A program made the translations under genes and the position numbers. Shown one piece after another: positions 51,922 through 60,671 of a stretch of 64,000 nucleotides of DNA; position 1 is the first letter of the stretch; each line of letters begins with the position of its first letter. Source of the DNA: CAZKXX01 sp964556705 (GTDB taxonomy: Bacteria; Acidobacteriota; Terriglobia; UBA7540); contig CAZKXX010000003.1 of assembly GCA_964556705.1 (NCBI GenBank), positions 17,109 through 81,108 on the forward strand. Direction: 5' to 3'. The notes below the pieces were generated by a model, which saw only the letters and a list, made by a program, of their open reading frames with translations, was not told the origin of the DNA and searched no databases.

Positions 51922-54240
51922 GCATGGCTCAAGTCACGGGAATCTCTCGCCAAGGCTGCGCGCCGTCATCGTGGCGGGCTCCTGATCAGCATCCTCGTCT
52001 GTGTCCTGAGCCTTGCCGTTTATATCGCCCTCTACCTGGGCGGCGTTCCCCACCCGGCCCTCCGCTTCCTGGCCACGATCGAACTGCGCACGCTCGACAT
52101 GCGTTTCCAACTGCGTGGTGAAAAGGACCCCAGCTACCGCGTGGTCATCGTGGCCATCGATCAGAAGAGCCAGGACGTGCTCGGGCGCTGGCCGTTTCCT
52201 CGCAGCCACTTCGCCGACGCGGTGGACTATCTGCGCGAAGCGGGCGCGCGCGTGGTGGCCTTCGACGTCAACTTCCCCCAGCCCGACCAGAACTCCGCCC
52301 TGCTGGCCGTGCGCGAGCTTCGCGAGCGGTACGAGAAGGAAGTCCCCCCCGCCAGTCGCGATCCGCGCTACCTCGCTTCGCTCCGCCGACTCGAGGAGGA
52401 CGCGGATAACGACCGCAAATTCGCCGCGGCGCTCGAGCGCTTCGATAACGTCGTCCTGGGCTATTTCTTCATGCCCGAGAAAGAAACGGCCAGTCAGGAC
52501 CCCGAGCGCGTGAAGGAATTTGCGGACCTTCTTTCTTTCCAGGCGTACCCGCAGATCATCAATGAGCAGTACTACGTGCCGAACCGTCCCGGCGGCCCGC
52601 CGACCTACCCCGGCCTTTCCCCCAACCTCGCGGAACTGTCGTTCTTCGCCAAGAATTTCGGCTACTTTAACGTTCTACCCGATGCCGACGGCGTCGTGCG
52701 CCGCGCCTCGACGATCATCCGCTTCGGCGACCAGTTCTATCCCTCACTCGATATCGCCGCGATTCTGGCCTATCTTGACCTCCCGCTGGATGAGGTCCGG
52801 GTGGTTTTCAACCCCAACGGTCTGGAGCGCATCGACATCGGCGAGACGAGCATTCCGACCGACCCCGAGGGGTTCGTCCAGATCGACTTCCACGGGCCGG
52901 TCGAAACCTTCCCCACCTATTCGCTCGCGGACGTGGTTCAGCGAAAAACTTCCCCCGAACTGCTGAAGGACCGGCTCGTCCTGATCGGCCCCACCGCCAC
53001 GGGCATCGCCGATATGGCCGTGACGCCCTTTCAGACGCAGGCCTACCCGGGCGTCGAGGTCCACGCCAATTTCATTGACAACGTTCTGAAGGGAAACTTC
53101 ATCCGCCGCGGGCTGCGCGAAAACCTGATGGATATGGCCTTCCTTCTCCTCTTCAGCCTGGGCGCCGGTGCGCTGCTCACCGTTGTTCCCTCCGTGCGCG
53201 CCACGGGCGTGCTGGTGGTTCTCCTCGGCCTCTTCCTCTGGCTGACCTACTATCTCTTCGCGACCGAACAGATCTGGATCGCGGCGTTTCTTCCCACGGC
53301 CACGCTGACCGTGAATTACGCGGCCATCGTCAGTTACCGGTTTTTCTTCGAGGAGCGCGAAAAGAAGAAGGTGCACGGCGCCTTCCAGCAATACGTCGCC
53401 CCCAGCGTCATCAATCAGTTGCTCGAACGGCCCGAACTGCTCCAGTTGGGCGGAGAAGAAAGGGAACTGACCGCGCTGTTCAGCGATATCCGCGGCTTTA
53501 CGACGATTTCGGAAGGTCTGACGCCGAGTGAGCTCGTCAAGTGGCTGAACGAGTACCTTTCGGAGATGACCGACACCATCTTCCGCCACTGGGGAACGCT
53601 CGACAAATACATCGGCGACGCCATCATGGCTTTCTGGGGCGCGCCTTATCCGCAGCCCGACCACGCCGAGCGCGCCTGCCGCGCCGGCCTCGAGATGCTG
53701 AAAATTCTGGATAAACTGCGCGTCGCCTGGGAGGCCGAAGGGCGCCCGCGCATGGAAATCGGCATCGGCATCAACACCGGCCCCATGCTGGTCGGCAACA
53801 TGGGCTCGCGCCGCCGCTTCAATTTCACCATCATGGGCGACAACGTGAACCTGGCCTCGCGCCTGGAAGGCATCAACAAGCAGTTCGGCACGCACCTCGT
53901 CATCAGCGAGACGACGTACCAGGCCGTGCGCGGGTCGATGGTCGCCCGCGAACTCGACTTCATTCGCGTGAAGGGGAAGATGCGCCCGGTGAAGATTTAC
54001 GAACTGCTGGCCACCGCCGAAGAAGGGCGCGGTTTCGAAGATCTCATCACGCGCTTTCAGCAGGCCCTCGAAGCCTATCGCGCCGGGCGGTGGGAAGCGG
54101 CCATCGAGATGTTTGAAGCCCTGTTGCGCGACTATCCTTCCGACCGTCCGACGCACATCATGCTGCGGCGCTGTCGCGAACTGGTGATGGAGCCGCCCGA
54201 AGGCGTCTGGGACGGTGTGTACGTCATGAAGAGCAAGTAG
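51913..54240 (+). CDS. CHASE2-domain adenylate cyclase
   Basis: This 775-residue membrane enzyme makes cyclic AMP in response to a periplasmic signal. It has an N-terminal helix, a CHASE2 sensor domain (about 59-392; VVIVAIDQKSQDVLGRWPFPR, VVAFDVNF), three helices (about 399-479) and a class III cyclase domain (about 515-695). Metal-binding Asp are in FSDIRGFT and YIGDAIMAF; the Lys of KYIGD, the Asp of MGDNVNLASR and its Asn and Arg complete an ATP-specific site. A TPR-like tail ends the protein (ALEAYRAGRWEAAIEMFEALL). The start lies in a perfect palindrome. Confidence 0.93.
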   Translation: MRQAWLKSRESLAKAARRHRGGLLISILVCVLSLAVYIALYLGGVPHPALRFLATIELRTLDMRFQLRGEKDPSYRVVIVAIDQKSQDVLGRWPFPRSHFADAVDYLREAGARVVAFDVNFPQPDQNSALLAVRELRERYEKEVPPASRDPRYLASLRRLEEDADNDRKFAAALERFDNVVLGYFFMPEKETASQDPERVKEFADLLSFQAYPQIINEQYYVPNRPGGPPTYPGLSPNLAELSFFAKNFGYFNVLPDADGVVRRASTIIRFGDQFYPSLDIAAILAYLDLPLDEVRVVFNPNGLERIDIGETSIPTDPEGFVQIDFHGPVETFPTYSLADVVQRKTSPELLKDRLVLIGPTATGIADMAVTPFQTQAYPGVEVHANFIDNVLKGNFIRRGLRENLMDMAFLLLFSLGAGALLTVVPSVRATGVLVVLLGLFLWLTYYLFATEQIWIAAFLPTATLTVNYAAIVSYRFFFEEREKKKVHGAFQQYVAPSVINQLLERPELLQLGGEERELTALFSDIRGFTTISEGLTPSELVKWLNEYLSEMTDTIFRHWGTLDKYIGDAIMAFWGAPYPQPDHAERACRAGLEMLKILDKLRVAWEAEGRPRMEIGIGINTGPMLVGNMGSRRRFNFTIMGDNVNLASRLEGINKQFGTHLVISETTYQAVRGSMVARELDFIRVKGKMRPVKIYELLATAEEGRGFEDLITRFQQALEAYRAGRWEAAIEMFEALLRDYPSDRPTHIMLRRCRELVMEPPEGVWDGVYVMKSK

Positions 54241-54281
54241 GCCCCGCCCCGCGCGGTCCGCCCGGCCTCCTCCATTTTCCC

Positions 54282-55523
54282 TCAGCTTTCCCGCGGAGTT
54301 GAAATCCCGTAGACGGCGAAGGCGCCCAGCACGCCCGTGGCGGTCACCACCGTCCAGGCGAGGTCGTAGGAGCGCAGCGAGTCGTAGATGCTCCCGGCCA
54401 GCACGGGGCCGAGAAACTGCCCGACCGAATACACCATGATGATCGTGGCCAGGAGCTTTCCGAGCGACGCGAGCCCGAAACACTCCGCCGTCACCAGCGG
54501 GATCAGCATGTAATCGGCGCCCATCGCAAAGCCGAACACGAGGGCGAACCCCCACACGGCCGGCGGCTGGCCGGGAAGAAACAGCAGCGGCACCGAGAGC
54601 GCGAGCAGCAGGTAGCTGAACGCCATCACGTTCTTCTTGCTGAAGCGGTCGGCGAAGTAGCCCATCACGATGCGCCCGGCGAGACTGGAAATGAGCAGGG
54701 CGCGCAGGACCCGAGAGGCTTCAATCCGCGTGTAGCCGTGGTCGGTGAGAAAGAAGATGAGGTGTTCGATGACCGTGCCGATGGTGAGCAGCATGAACGA
54801 CGTCCCCGCCAGCAGCAGCCAGAAGTTCCTCGTTCGCACGGCGGCGCCGTAGGGCATTCCCGCCAGCGGCCGGCCCGCCGTTTCGGGATTCTCGGGCGCG
54901 CCGTCGGGTTCCATCCCCATCTCGCGCGGATACGAACGCGTCACCCACTGGGCGATGGGGAACAGGACCAGCAGGATCATCGCGCCGACCACCTCGAAGG
55001 CGCGCCGCCAGCCGAATGTCTCGATCAGCCAGGGCACCAGAAAAGTCGAGGTCACGCCGCCCAGCCCCAGACCGAAATACGCCACCCCCATCGCCCGCCC
55101 GCGCATCCGCCGGAACCAGTTGGAGACCAGGACCTGGTTCGGGATCGGGCCCGCCAGCACGTACCCGACGACTTGAAGGATGCACAGCAGGTAATAAACG
55201 CCGAGCGTCTGGACCGTGCCCAGAAAGATGAGTGAGAAACCGACGAAGGCGATGCCGATGCGGATGACCTTGCGCGGCCCGAGGCGGTCGATCATCGCCC
55301 CCGCCAGCAGCCCGAAAAGCGGCGCTACGATGATGAAACCGATGAAAAACCCCTTCATCACCTGCGCGCGCGTGAAGCCCAGCGACTCGGCGACGGCGGG
55401 ATAGAAAACCGGAAAACCGTAATAAACGATTCCCACGGTAAAGAAGAGATTGAGGAAGGCGGCGAAAGTAATCCACCAACCGTAGAAGACGCGGGAGGAT
55501 CGAGCAGCCACAGTTTCAGGCAT
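54282..55523 (-). CDS. MFS transporter (OFA/monocarboxylate type)
   Basis: This 413-residue protein has 12 predicted helices. The loop between helices 2 and 3, MIDRLGPRKVIRIGI, and its later repeat FADRFSKKNVMAFSY are the major facilitator signatures. FYGWWITFAAFLNLFFTVGIVYYGFPVFYP at the start resembles the oxalate/formate and monocarboxylate branch. The substrate is a small organic acid by family, but not certain. It is convergent with the cyclase gene and transcribed towards it; a repeat lies upstream. Confidence 0.85.
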   Translation of the reverse strand: MPETVAARSSRVFYGWWITFAAFLNLFFTVGIVYYGFPVFYPAVAESLGFTRAQVMKGFFIGFIIVAPLFGLLAGAMIDRLGPRKVIRIGIAFVGFSLIFLGTVQTLGVYYLLCILQVVGYVLAGPIPNQVLVSNWFRRMRGRAMGVAYFGLGLGGVTSTFLVPWLIETFGWRRAFEVVGAMILLVLFPIAQWVTRSYPREMGMEPDGAPENPETAGRPLAGMPYGAAVRTRNFWLLLAGTSFMLLTIGTVIEHLIFFLTDHGYTRIEASRVLRALLISSLAGRIVMGYFADRFSKKNVMAFSYLLLALSVPLLFLPGQPPAVWGFALVFGFAMGADYMLIPLVTAECFGLASLGKLLATIIMVYSVGQFLGPVLAGSIYDSLRSYDLAWTVVTATGVLGAFAVYGISTPRES

Positions 55524-55560
55524 GGTTTCGATTGTCAGGTGCGCCCCGACGACAGGAGTA

Positions 55561-55658
55561 GAAACCGGAAACTGGAAACAAGAAACTGGCAGAAAATCTT
55601 ACATCACGGAGGCTTGTCTCAGGTTTCCAGTTTCCAGTTTCGAATTTCCGGTTTCCAG
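55561..55658. repeat. Inverted GGAAACTGGAAAC repeat (family D)
   Basis: GAAACCGGAAACTGGAAACA starting at 55561 and GGTTTCCAGTTTCCAGTTTC starting at 55622 are inverted arms about 30 bases apart. It lies between the MFS gene and the GNAT gene and closely resembles the material found inside the SBBP gene at 47085 and 47325. Confidence 0.65.
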
Positions 55659-55661
55659 GCT

Positions 55662-56504
55662 TCAGCCGAATTCCGGCCCCAGCACGCCACAGAAGAGTTC
55701 CGGCCGGCCGGGAAAACGGTTCGGGCCGCGCACCATGCGCGTCAGCGGCCGCGCGAAGGCAAATCCTTTCTCCCGCAGCAGCGCGCGCGCGAAGGGATTT
55801 TGTGTGACCGCGTCCACAAAGACGCGCGCGCGTTGTGAGCGGCGAAGAAACTCGCCGGACAATTCGCGCGCCGCCGCCTCGTCACGCGCCACCCACGGGC
55901 CCACATGGTCGGCGCGCGAGCCGCGCCGGCCGAATGTATATCCCAGAAGCTCTCGCCCCCGCTCGACGGTCAGCGTGAACTCGGGCGCGTCGCGGTGGAG
56001 CGACCGCAGCAGTGCGCGGCGGTCGGCGCCGAAAATTTCGCGGTCCCAGACGAGAATGTTGTCGAGCTCATGGGTCACCGCGGCCCTTTCCGTCTCCTCC
56101 CCGGCACTGCGTTCGAGCGTCCACCGCTCGATCTCGAATTCGGTGACGAAGCCCAGCTTCTCATAAATCGGCTTGCCCTGCGGCGTCGCGTCGAGTTTCA
56201 GGGTTGCAATGCCGGCCTCATCCAGAAATTCGATGGTGCGTTCGAGCAGGCGCGTCCCGATGCCGCGCCCGCGGAACTCCGGGTCCACGAGCACCATACC
56301 GATCCACGCGAAACGGTTCTCATAGGTGATCGTGGTCGCGGTCCCCACCACCTTGCCGTCCACTTCGGCGACGAAGCAGCCTTGCGGACTCGCGCCGAGG
56401 AACCGCCGCCAGTCCTCCGGCGTCTGGTTCCAGCCCGCCAAATCCTTGAGGCGCAGTCCGGCGGGAACGTCGGCTTCGGTCATGACCCGCAGGCGGAAAT
56501 CCAT
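55662..56504 (-). CDS. GNAT acetyltransferase with two domains
   Basis: This 280-residue protein has an N-terminal GNAT domain (about 1-145) with the acetyl-CoA loop FRGRGIGTRLLERTIEFLDE, and a C-terminal domain of the acetyltransf_18 type (about 155-280; DREIFGADRRALLRSLHRDAPEFTLTVERGRELLGYTFGRRG). The substrate is unknown. The ATG at 56504 is chosen because the GNAT fold begins at DFRLRVMTEADVPAGLRL. It lies 20 bases after the dihydroorotate-dehydrogenase-like gene, so they may share a transcript. Confidence 0.87.
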   Translation of the reverse strand: MDFRLRVMTEADVPAGLRLKDLAGWNQTPEDWRRFLGASPQGCFVAEVDGKVVGTATTITYENRFAWIGMVLVDPEFRGRGIGTRLLERTIEFLDEAGIATLKLDATPQGKPIYEKLGFVTEFEIERWTLERSAGEETERAAVTHELDNILVWDREIFGADRRALLRSLHRDAPEFTLTVERGRELLGYTFGRRGSRADHVGPWVARDEAAARELSGEFLRRSQRARVFVDAVTQNPFARALLREKGFAFARPLTRMVRGPNRFPGRPELFCGVLGPEFG

Positions 56505-56524
56505 ACGCGGCTCACCAGCGTCCT

Positions 56525-57811
56525 TCAGCGCATCTCCGCCACCACGCTCGTCCAGTTGGCGCGGCACCAGCGCGCGGCCTCGGCCACGGGGGCGTCGCGC
56601 GGCCATCCGAACCGCTTGCGCAAGTCGAGCGTCCAGGCGATGAAGCCTTCGCGCGGATCGAAGAGCAGGCGATGCAGCGCTTTTTCTGTTTTGCCGCCCG
56701 CCCGCATCGCGAATTCGCCGTCCGGCAACTGAAAGAGCGTGTGCATCTGGAAGCTCGACGCGCCGCGAATCAGGTATTCGGCGGCGAGCCGTCCAGAGTG
56801 GATATCGCCCGTCGCGCTCACGGGCAATCCCGCGCGGCTCGGCCCGCGCTCCAGATATCGCTCAAGCGCCGCCAGGTTGCGGTCGCTCAAGTCGGGCCCG
56901 CCGTAGGCCACGCCGACCTTGTCCTCGAAACTCTTGGCGGGGTCGAAAAGGCGGTTGGCATAAATCATAAAATCCGCTCGCGCTCCCCCTTGCGGAGCGC
57001 CTTCGACGACCTCGAGCATGCGAAGCTGAAACTCGTCCTCGAACATCGTGTTGAAGATTTTCATTCCCACGCGAACGCGCCCCGGCGCCGCGCCGTGGAT
57101 GAGCCCGGGCACTTTTTCCAGCCATTCGAGGATTTTCGCCTGCTGCGCGGCGCGCTCCGAGCCGGCGAGCGTGGGACTGAAGTCTTTTTCGACCGGCATC
57201 GGCGCATCGGCATGATACCGCCTCCACACTTCCACCAGCGCGCGCGTCGTGAAGTTGTACTCATCCACTTTCCAGATAGCTTCGCCCGGCGTGGGAAGAT
57301 GGTACTTGACCGACGGGACGACGGGCATGCGCGCTTCCGCGCCGAGACCGAGGCCTTCTGCAAAGAGCCGGCAGTAAGCCTCGAAGGTGTCGAACCAGCC
57401 GCGCCCTTTCCAGGTGACGGTCCAGCCCTCCGCGCCGCTCCGGCCGCGGATGCGCTCGACGAGCATGCGCGTTTCCGGAATCGCCCACTCGCGCATCATC
57501 TGCTCGCCGGAGCGGTCCTGCGCGATCACCGTCTTCAGGACGACGAACCCCAGTCCCGCCTCCGCGTCCTTTTCGATCTGATGTCGCGCCAGCGAAAGCT
57601 GTCCGGAAGCTTTTCCGAAAGGATTTTTGAGCGGCAGCCCGCCGTATTCGCTCGCGAGATCGAGGCCGTAGGTTTCTCGGACGCAGGTTTCCAGAGGGCG
57701 AGGAAAGCCGTCGCGGAATTTCTCGAAATCCTCGCGCAGCCGGGCCGCAACGTTCGCTTCAAGGCGCGGCTCGCCCTTCAGTCGGATCCTGGGTGGAAGA
57801 AATTCCCACAC
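56525..57811 (-). CDS. Dihydroorotate dehydrogenase-like FMN enzyme
   Basis: This 428-residue protein looks like a DHODH/dihydropyrimidine dehydrogenase type TIM barrel: LPLKNPFGKASGQLS (flavin/substrate loop), FVVLKTVIAQDRSG, and the phosphate-binding end VSATGDIHSGRLAAEYLIRGASSFQMHT. It is longer than pyrD enzymes and the N-terminus is divergent, so a different dihydro-substrate is possible. The start is GTG at 57811 without a clear ribosome-binding site. It is followed by the GNAT gene and preceded by a DapA-like gene, suggesting a small catabolic operon. Confidence 0.78.
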   Translation of the reverse strand: MWEFLPPRIRLKGEPRLEANVAARLREDFEKFRDGFPRPLETCVRETYGLDLASEYGGLPLKNPFGKASGQLSLARHQIEKDAEAGLGFVVLKTVIAQDRSGEQMMREWAIPETRMLVERIRGRSGAEGWTVTWKGRGWFDTFEAYCRLFAEGLGLGAEARMPVVPSVKYHLPTPGEAIWKVDEYNFTTRALVEVWRRYHADAPMPVEKDFSPTLAGSERAAQQAKILEWLEKVPGLIHGAAPGRVRVGMKIFNTMFEDEFQLRMLEVVEGAPQGGARADFMIYANRLFDPAKSFEDKVGVAYGGPDLSDRNLAALERYLERGPSRAGLPVSATGDIHSGRLAAEYLIRGASSFQMHTLFQLPDGEFAMRAGGKTEKALHRLLFDPREGFIAWTLDLRKRFGWPRDAPVAEAARWCRANWTSVVAEMR

Positions 57812-57836
57812 GGCGGGGCGATGGTAACGGCGCGGG

Positions 57837-58814
57837 TCAGGAAATACAACCCAGTTCGCGCAGGGTTTCGCCGAGCGCGACGAACTCGCTTTCCGGGAGT
57901 TCCGGCCCCCACGGGTCGTGCGCGGAATCGCGCCCGAGGACGCCCTGGTGGACGAGCGCCCAGAGCATTCGACGGATGTAGCCTTCCAGGGGCGGAATGA
58001 ACGTGACCTGACTCAGCCGGTCGGCGGCGCGCGAGAGCTCCAGAAATTCCGCCGCGCGGCCGTCATAAAACGCCTTCATCATCTGCGCCTGAAGGGATGT
58101 GCACGCCGCGCCCATGCCGATGAGCGCCGCCTTGGCGCCGCACATCAGGCTATAACCGAGAAATCGGTCCTCGCCGGTGACGAGCAGTTTTTGCGGAAAC
58201 TCGCGCGCGACGAGGTTCGCGACGCTCTGATAGGTCATCACGCTGTCGAGCGTGGCGAGCTTGATTCCGGCCACTTCCGGAAGCGCGAACAGTTCGCGCA
58301 GCAGTCCCGGCGAATAGGGAAACCCGCCCGCCGCCTCGTAAAGGTAGAAAAGAAACTGCGGGACGCCCGTCGCCGCGAGTTCCCTGTGATAAGTGAGCGC
58401 AAGTTCCCGATTGTTTCCGACATGATGAAAAAGGCGCGGCGGATGGAGCAGGAAAGCGTGCGCGCCGGCGTCCATTGCTTCACGCGCCATCCCGACGGCC
58501 GAGGCGACGTAGGCGGAAAAATCCTCCGCCTTCTCGGGAAGCCCGCCGACTCCCGCGATCACCACTTTCGTCGAGCCCAGGCCGCGCACCCAGGCGTCGA
58601 GCACCTCCCGTCGCTGCGCGGTCGAAAGGTGCAGGCCGCGGCCCGTGTGCGCCCAGACGGCGACGCCCACGATGGGCTGGCCCGCCATCCAGGCGACGTA
58701 GCGCTCCTGCGCCGCGAAGTCGATTTCTCCCCGCGACGTAAAAGGGACGGGCACGGCGGGAATCAGCCCCTGCCACAGCCGGCACTGGCATTCTCCCGTG
58801 GTCAGCCGAGCCAT
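57837..58814 (-). CDS. DapA-like (dihydrodipicolinate synthase family) aldolase
   Basis: This 325-residue class I aldolase/lyase of the DHDPS/NAL family forms a Schiff base with its substrate. The catalytic Lys is in VAGIKLATLD and the proton-shuttle Tyr in FLFYLYEAAGG; the early GLIPAVPVPFTSRGEIDFAAQERYV is the typical N-terminus. The GxxGE loop (TGRGLHLS) is altered compared with lysine-biosynthetic DapA, so it more likely acts on another keto acid. It lies 25 bases before the DHODH-like gene on the same strand. Confidence 0.85.
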   Translation of the reverse strand: MARLTTGECQCRLWQGLIPAVPVPFTSRGEIDFAAQERYVAWMAGQPIVGVAVWAHTGRGLHLSTAQRREVLDAWVRGLGSTKVVIAGVGGLPEKAEDFSAYVASAVGMAREAMDAGAHAFLLHPPRLFHHVGNNRELALTYHRELAATGVPQFLFYLYEAAGGFPYSPGLLRELFALPEVAGIKLATLDSVMTYQSVANLVAREFPQKLLVTGEDRFLGYSLMCGAKAALIGMGAACTSLQAQMMKAFYDGRAAEFLELSRAADRLSQVTFIPPLEGYIRRMLWALVHQGVLGRDSAHDPWGPELPESEFVALGETLRELGCIS

Positions 58815-58909
58815 GCGAAGTCAGCCCTCAGAAAGTCCCGCAAGGCTCCCGATGATATCACCGCACGGTGCGCGTGGAAACCAGTCGGTCCGTCGGGAAC
58901 GCCGGGGGC

Positions 58910-59497
58910 TCACTCCTGCGCGCACTTCCGGACCGTATTCCAGGTGCGGGTGGTGATCCTTTTTCCGAACGCCTTTTCGAGGATATCCATTTGGCGAAAA
59001 TTGCGCGCCCATTGCGGCCCCAGCGTCAGCACGGAGCAGACGTCCTGTCCGATTCTGCGAATGATTCGAAAACTCTTGTCGGGCGACTGATAGGGAATCT
59101 TCAACGGAATGTTCGGTTTTTCCGACGGGAAAGTCACGAAGAGGCGGGTTCGCGGCGTAACGCGGATGCTCCGAAAAGGGTCGGCCGCCAGCAGCCGCTG
59201 GAGGGCGCGGCGAGTGCGAAGGATGACGCACACTTCGAACTCGAAGGTCCGCCGGAGCTTCCGCTCGATGGCCTTCGTGAGCGCGCGAGCGTTTGAGGCG
59301 CGAGTCTCGAAGAGGACGTTGCCGCTGGCGAGAAGCGTTTTGACGCTCCGAAAGCCGAGCGACGCCACGGCGTCCCGCAAGGCGGCCATGCGGATCTTCT
59401 TGCTGCCGCCCACGTTGATGCCGCGCAGGAAGGCGACGTATGCGGTCGCGCCGCCGCGGAAGGATCTGGTGCGGGTGTGTCGTTGGCCTGGAGGCAT
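58910..59497 (-). CDS. DUF1697 family protein
   Basis: This protein of about 195 residues has the DUF1697 pattern YVAFLRGINVGGSKKIRMAALRDAVASLGF, VKTLLASGNVLFET and a C-terminal half with FRQMDILEKAFGKRITTRTWNTV. The family is cytoplasmic and uncharacterised. The ATG at 59497 is used; a TTG six bases earlier has no ribosome-binding site and the conserved part begins some 20 residues later, so the true start is open. The 95 bases to the DapA-like gene show nothing of note. Confidence 0.83.
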   Translation of the reverse strand: MPPGQRHTRTRSFRGGATAYVAFLRGINVGGSKKIRMAALRDAVASLGFRSVKTLLASGNVLFETRASNARALTKAIERKLRRTFEFEVCVILRTRRALQRLLAADPFRSIRVTPRTRLFVTFPSEKPNIPLKIPYQSPDKSFRIIRRIGQDVCSVLTLGPQWARNFRQMDILEKAFGKRITTRTWNTVRKCAQE

Positions 59498-59549
59498 CGT
59501 CAATCGCGGAGCCGCGGCGTGTCTTCCCCCTCGCTCTCCCTCCGGGAGT

Positions 59550-60026
59550 CTATCTTCCGCTGGAACGGGAGGCAGCGCGGCTGAAATCGCCGGCCACCCG
59601 GTTCAGCTCGTCGGCGAGCCGTTTCAGTTTCTGGTCGGCGGGACGGTAGCCGCGTTCGCCGAGTTCCGCCAGAATCTCGATCGCCTCGATGGCCAGGGCG
59701 CGCGCCTGCCGACGCTGCTCGGGCGTGGTGGAGGCGGAGCGGACCGCGGCGGGCGAAAGGGCGGCACGTTCGGCGGGGGGCTTGCGCCGGGACCCGATTT
59801 GCTCCTCGAACAGGCGGCGGGAGCGGCTGTCCGGGCAGAGAGCCATCAACTTCAGCATCCATTCGCCGCCGGGCACGCGACGCCCCTTCTCCCACTGGAT
59901 GTAACCGCTTAGCGTGCAACCCAGCCGGCGCGCCATCCCCTCCTGCGTCTCGCCCAGCGTACGCCGGAGCTGGCGGATGGCTCCCGCGAGGGCGGCGCGA
60001 ACGGGCATGGAGTTTACACTTGACAT
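59550..60026 (-). CDS. XRE-type helix-turn-helix regulator
   Basis: This protein of 158 residues has an N-terminal Cro/CI-type HTH (about 12-62; IRQLRRTLGETQEGMARRLGCTLSGYIQWEKGRRVPGGEWMLKLMAL) and a C-terminal helical part (LFEEQIG..., ARALAIEAIEILAELGERGYRPADQKLKRLADEL) for dimerisation or ligand contact. The start codon overlaps the -35 box of the divergent promoter, so binding there would control both directions. A second in-frame ATG at 60008 is equally possible, as neither has a ribosome-binding site. Confidence 0.82.
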   Translation of the reverse strand: MSSVNSMPVRAALAGAIRQLRRTLGETQEGMARRLGCTLSGYIQWEKGRRVPGGEWMLKLMALCPDSRSRRLFEEQIGSRRKPPAERAALSPAAVRSASTTPEQRRQARALAIEAIEILAELGERGYRPADQKLKRLADELNRVAGDFSRAASRSSGR

Positions 60027-60048
60027 ATTTCGTTTGAAGTGCTAAAAA
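60020..60048 (+). promoter_or_regulatory. Promoter of the two small genes, with inverted repeats
   Basis: TTGACA (60020-60025) and TAAAAA (60043-60048) are 17 bases apart. CACTT (60017-60021) and AAGTG (60037-60041) are inverted around the spacer, and GCTAA/TTAGC motifs recur downstream near 60041, 60059 and 60098; they may be operators for the adjacent XRE protein. A hairpin TGGCCT-TGCG-AGGCCA lies in the leader at 60072-60087. Confidence 0.6.
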
Positions 60049-60155
60049 CGACGCGGTTATTAGCCGGCGTCTGGCCTTGCGAGGCCAAACTCCGCAGGTT
60101 AGCACAAATCCCCGCGCTCCAACACCGCGCGCCGCCGCGACGCGGAGGGTGACCT

Positions 60156-60377
60156 ATGACCAGACCGCAGCTTGCTCGCGACCTGCACGACCTGTGGGAG
60201 CGCGCGCAGTCGATGCACTTCGCGGCGCGGAAGATGTTCCAGCAGTCCGCGGCGCGCGACCCCTTCCGCCGGCTGGCGCTGGAGCTCGCTTTGCAGGACC
60301 TCGTCTCGTTCGCCGGGCGCGCCGCGGCGCTGGCGGATCTTGCCGAAGGAATCTCGCGTCAGGGACGGAAACGATGA
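60156..60377 (+). CDS. Small helical protein, unknown function, first of two
   Basis: The 73-residue peptide is Ala/Arg/Leu-rich and likely a bundle of two or three helices (LARDLHDLWERAQSMHFAARKMFQQSA, LALELALQDLVSFAGRAAALADLAEGI). GGAGGGTGA precedes the ATG. Its stop overlaps the start of the next gene (ATGA at 60374-60377). It is divergent from the XRE gene and has its own promoter, so the three genes form a unit. No family was recognised. Confidence 0.65.
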   Translation: MTRPQLARDLHDLWERAQSMHFAARKMFQQSAARDPFRRLALELALQDLVSFAGRAAALADLAEGISRQGRKR

Positions 60378-60652
60378 ACCAAGAAGACCTTTTCGGGTTG
60401 CTTCGCGGGCTCTCCATGGAGGCCCACTGGATGGCGCTGTGCTTCGCAGCGGTGATCGCGGAATCGGGCCCCACGGAAGGCGCAACTGTTGAAGGCCTCG
60501 ACCGGATCGTTTCCGAACTTCACGAGGCCGAAGAGTCGTTCCAGGCGCTGGCCACCCTCGTCGAGCCGGTGACCCCCAATCTCGCGGAATCCTCCGAGAC
60601 GCCGTTTGTTACCCGCCTGAGGCTCACACCGCGGCTGGTGAATTCCATCTGA
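60374..60652 (+). CDS. Small protein, unknown function, second of two
   Basis: This protein has 92 residues and is acidic, with helices MNQEDLFGLLRGLSMEAHWMALCFAAVIAE and GLDRIVSELHEAEESFQALATLV, then an extended tail. Its ATG overlaps the stop of the preceding gene, so the two are translated together and probably work together. It is convergent with the menC-like gene. Function unknown; the position beside an XRE regulator resembles small accessory modules, but no toxin signature is visible. Confidence 0.65.
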   Translation: MNQEDLFGLLRGLSMEAHWMALCFAAVIAESGPTEGATVEGLDRIVSELHEAEESFQALATLVEPVTPNLAESSETPFVTRLRLTPRLVNSI

Positions 60653-60671
60653 AGTCTCGTTCCCGCTCGGC

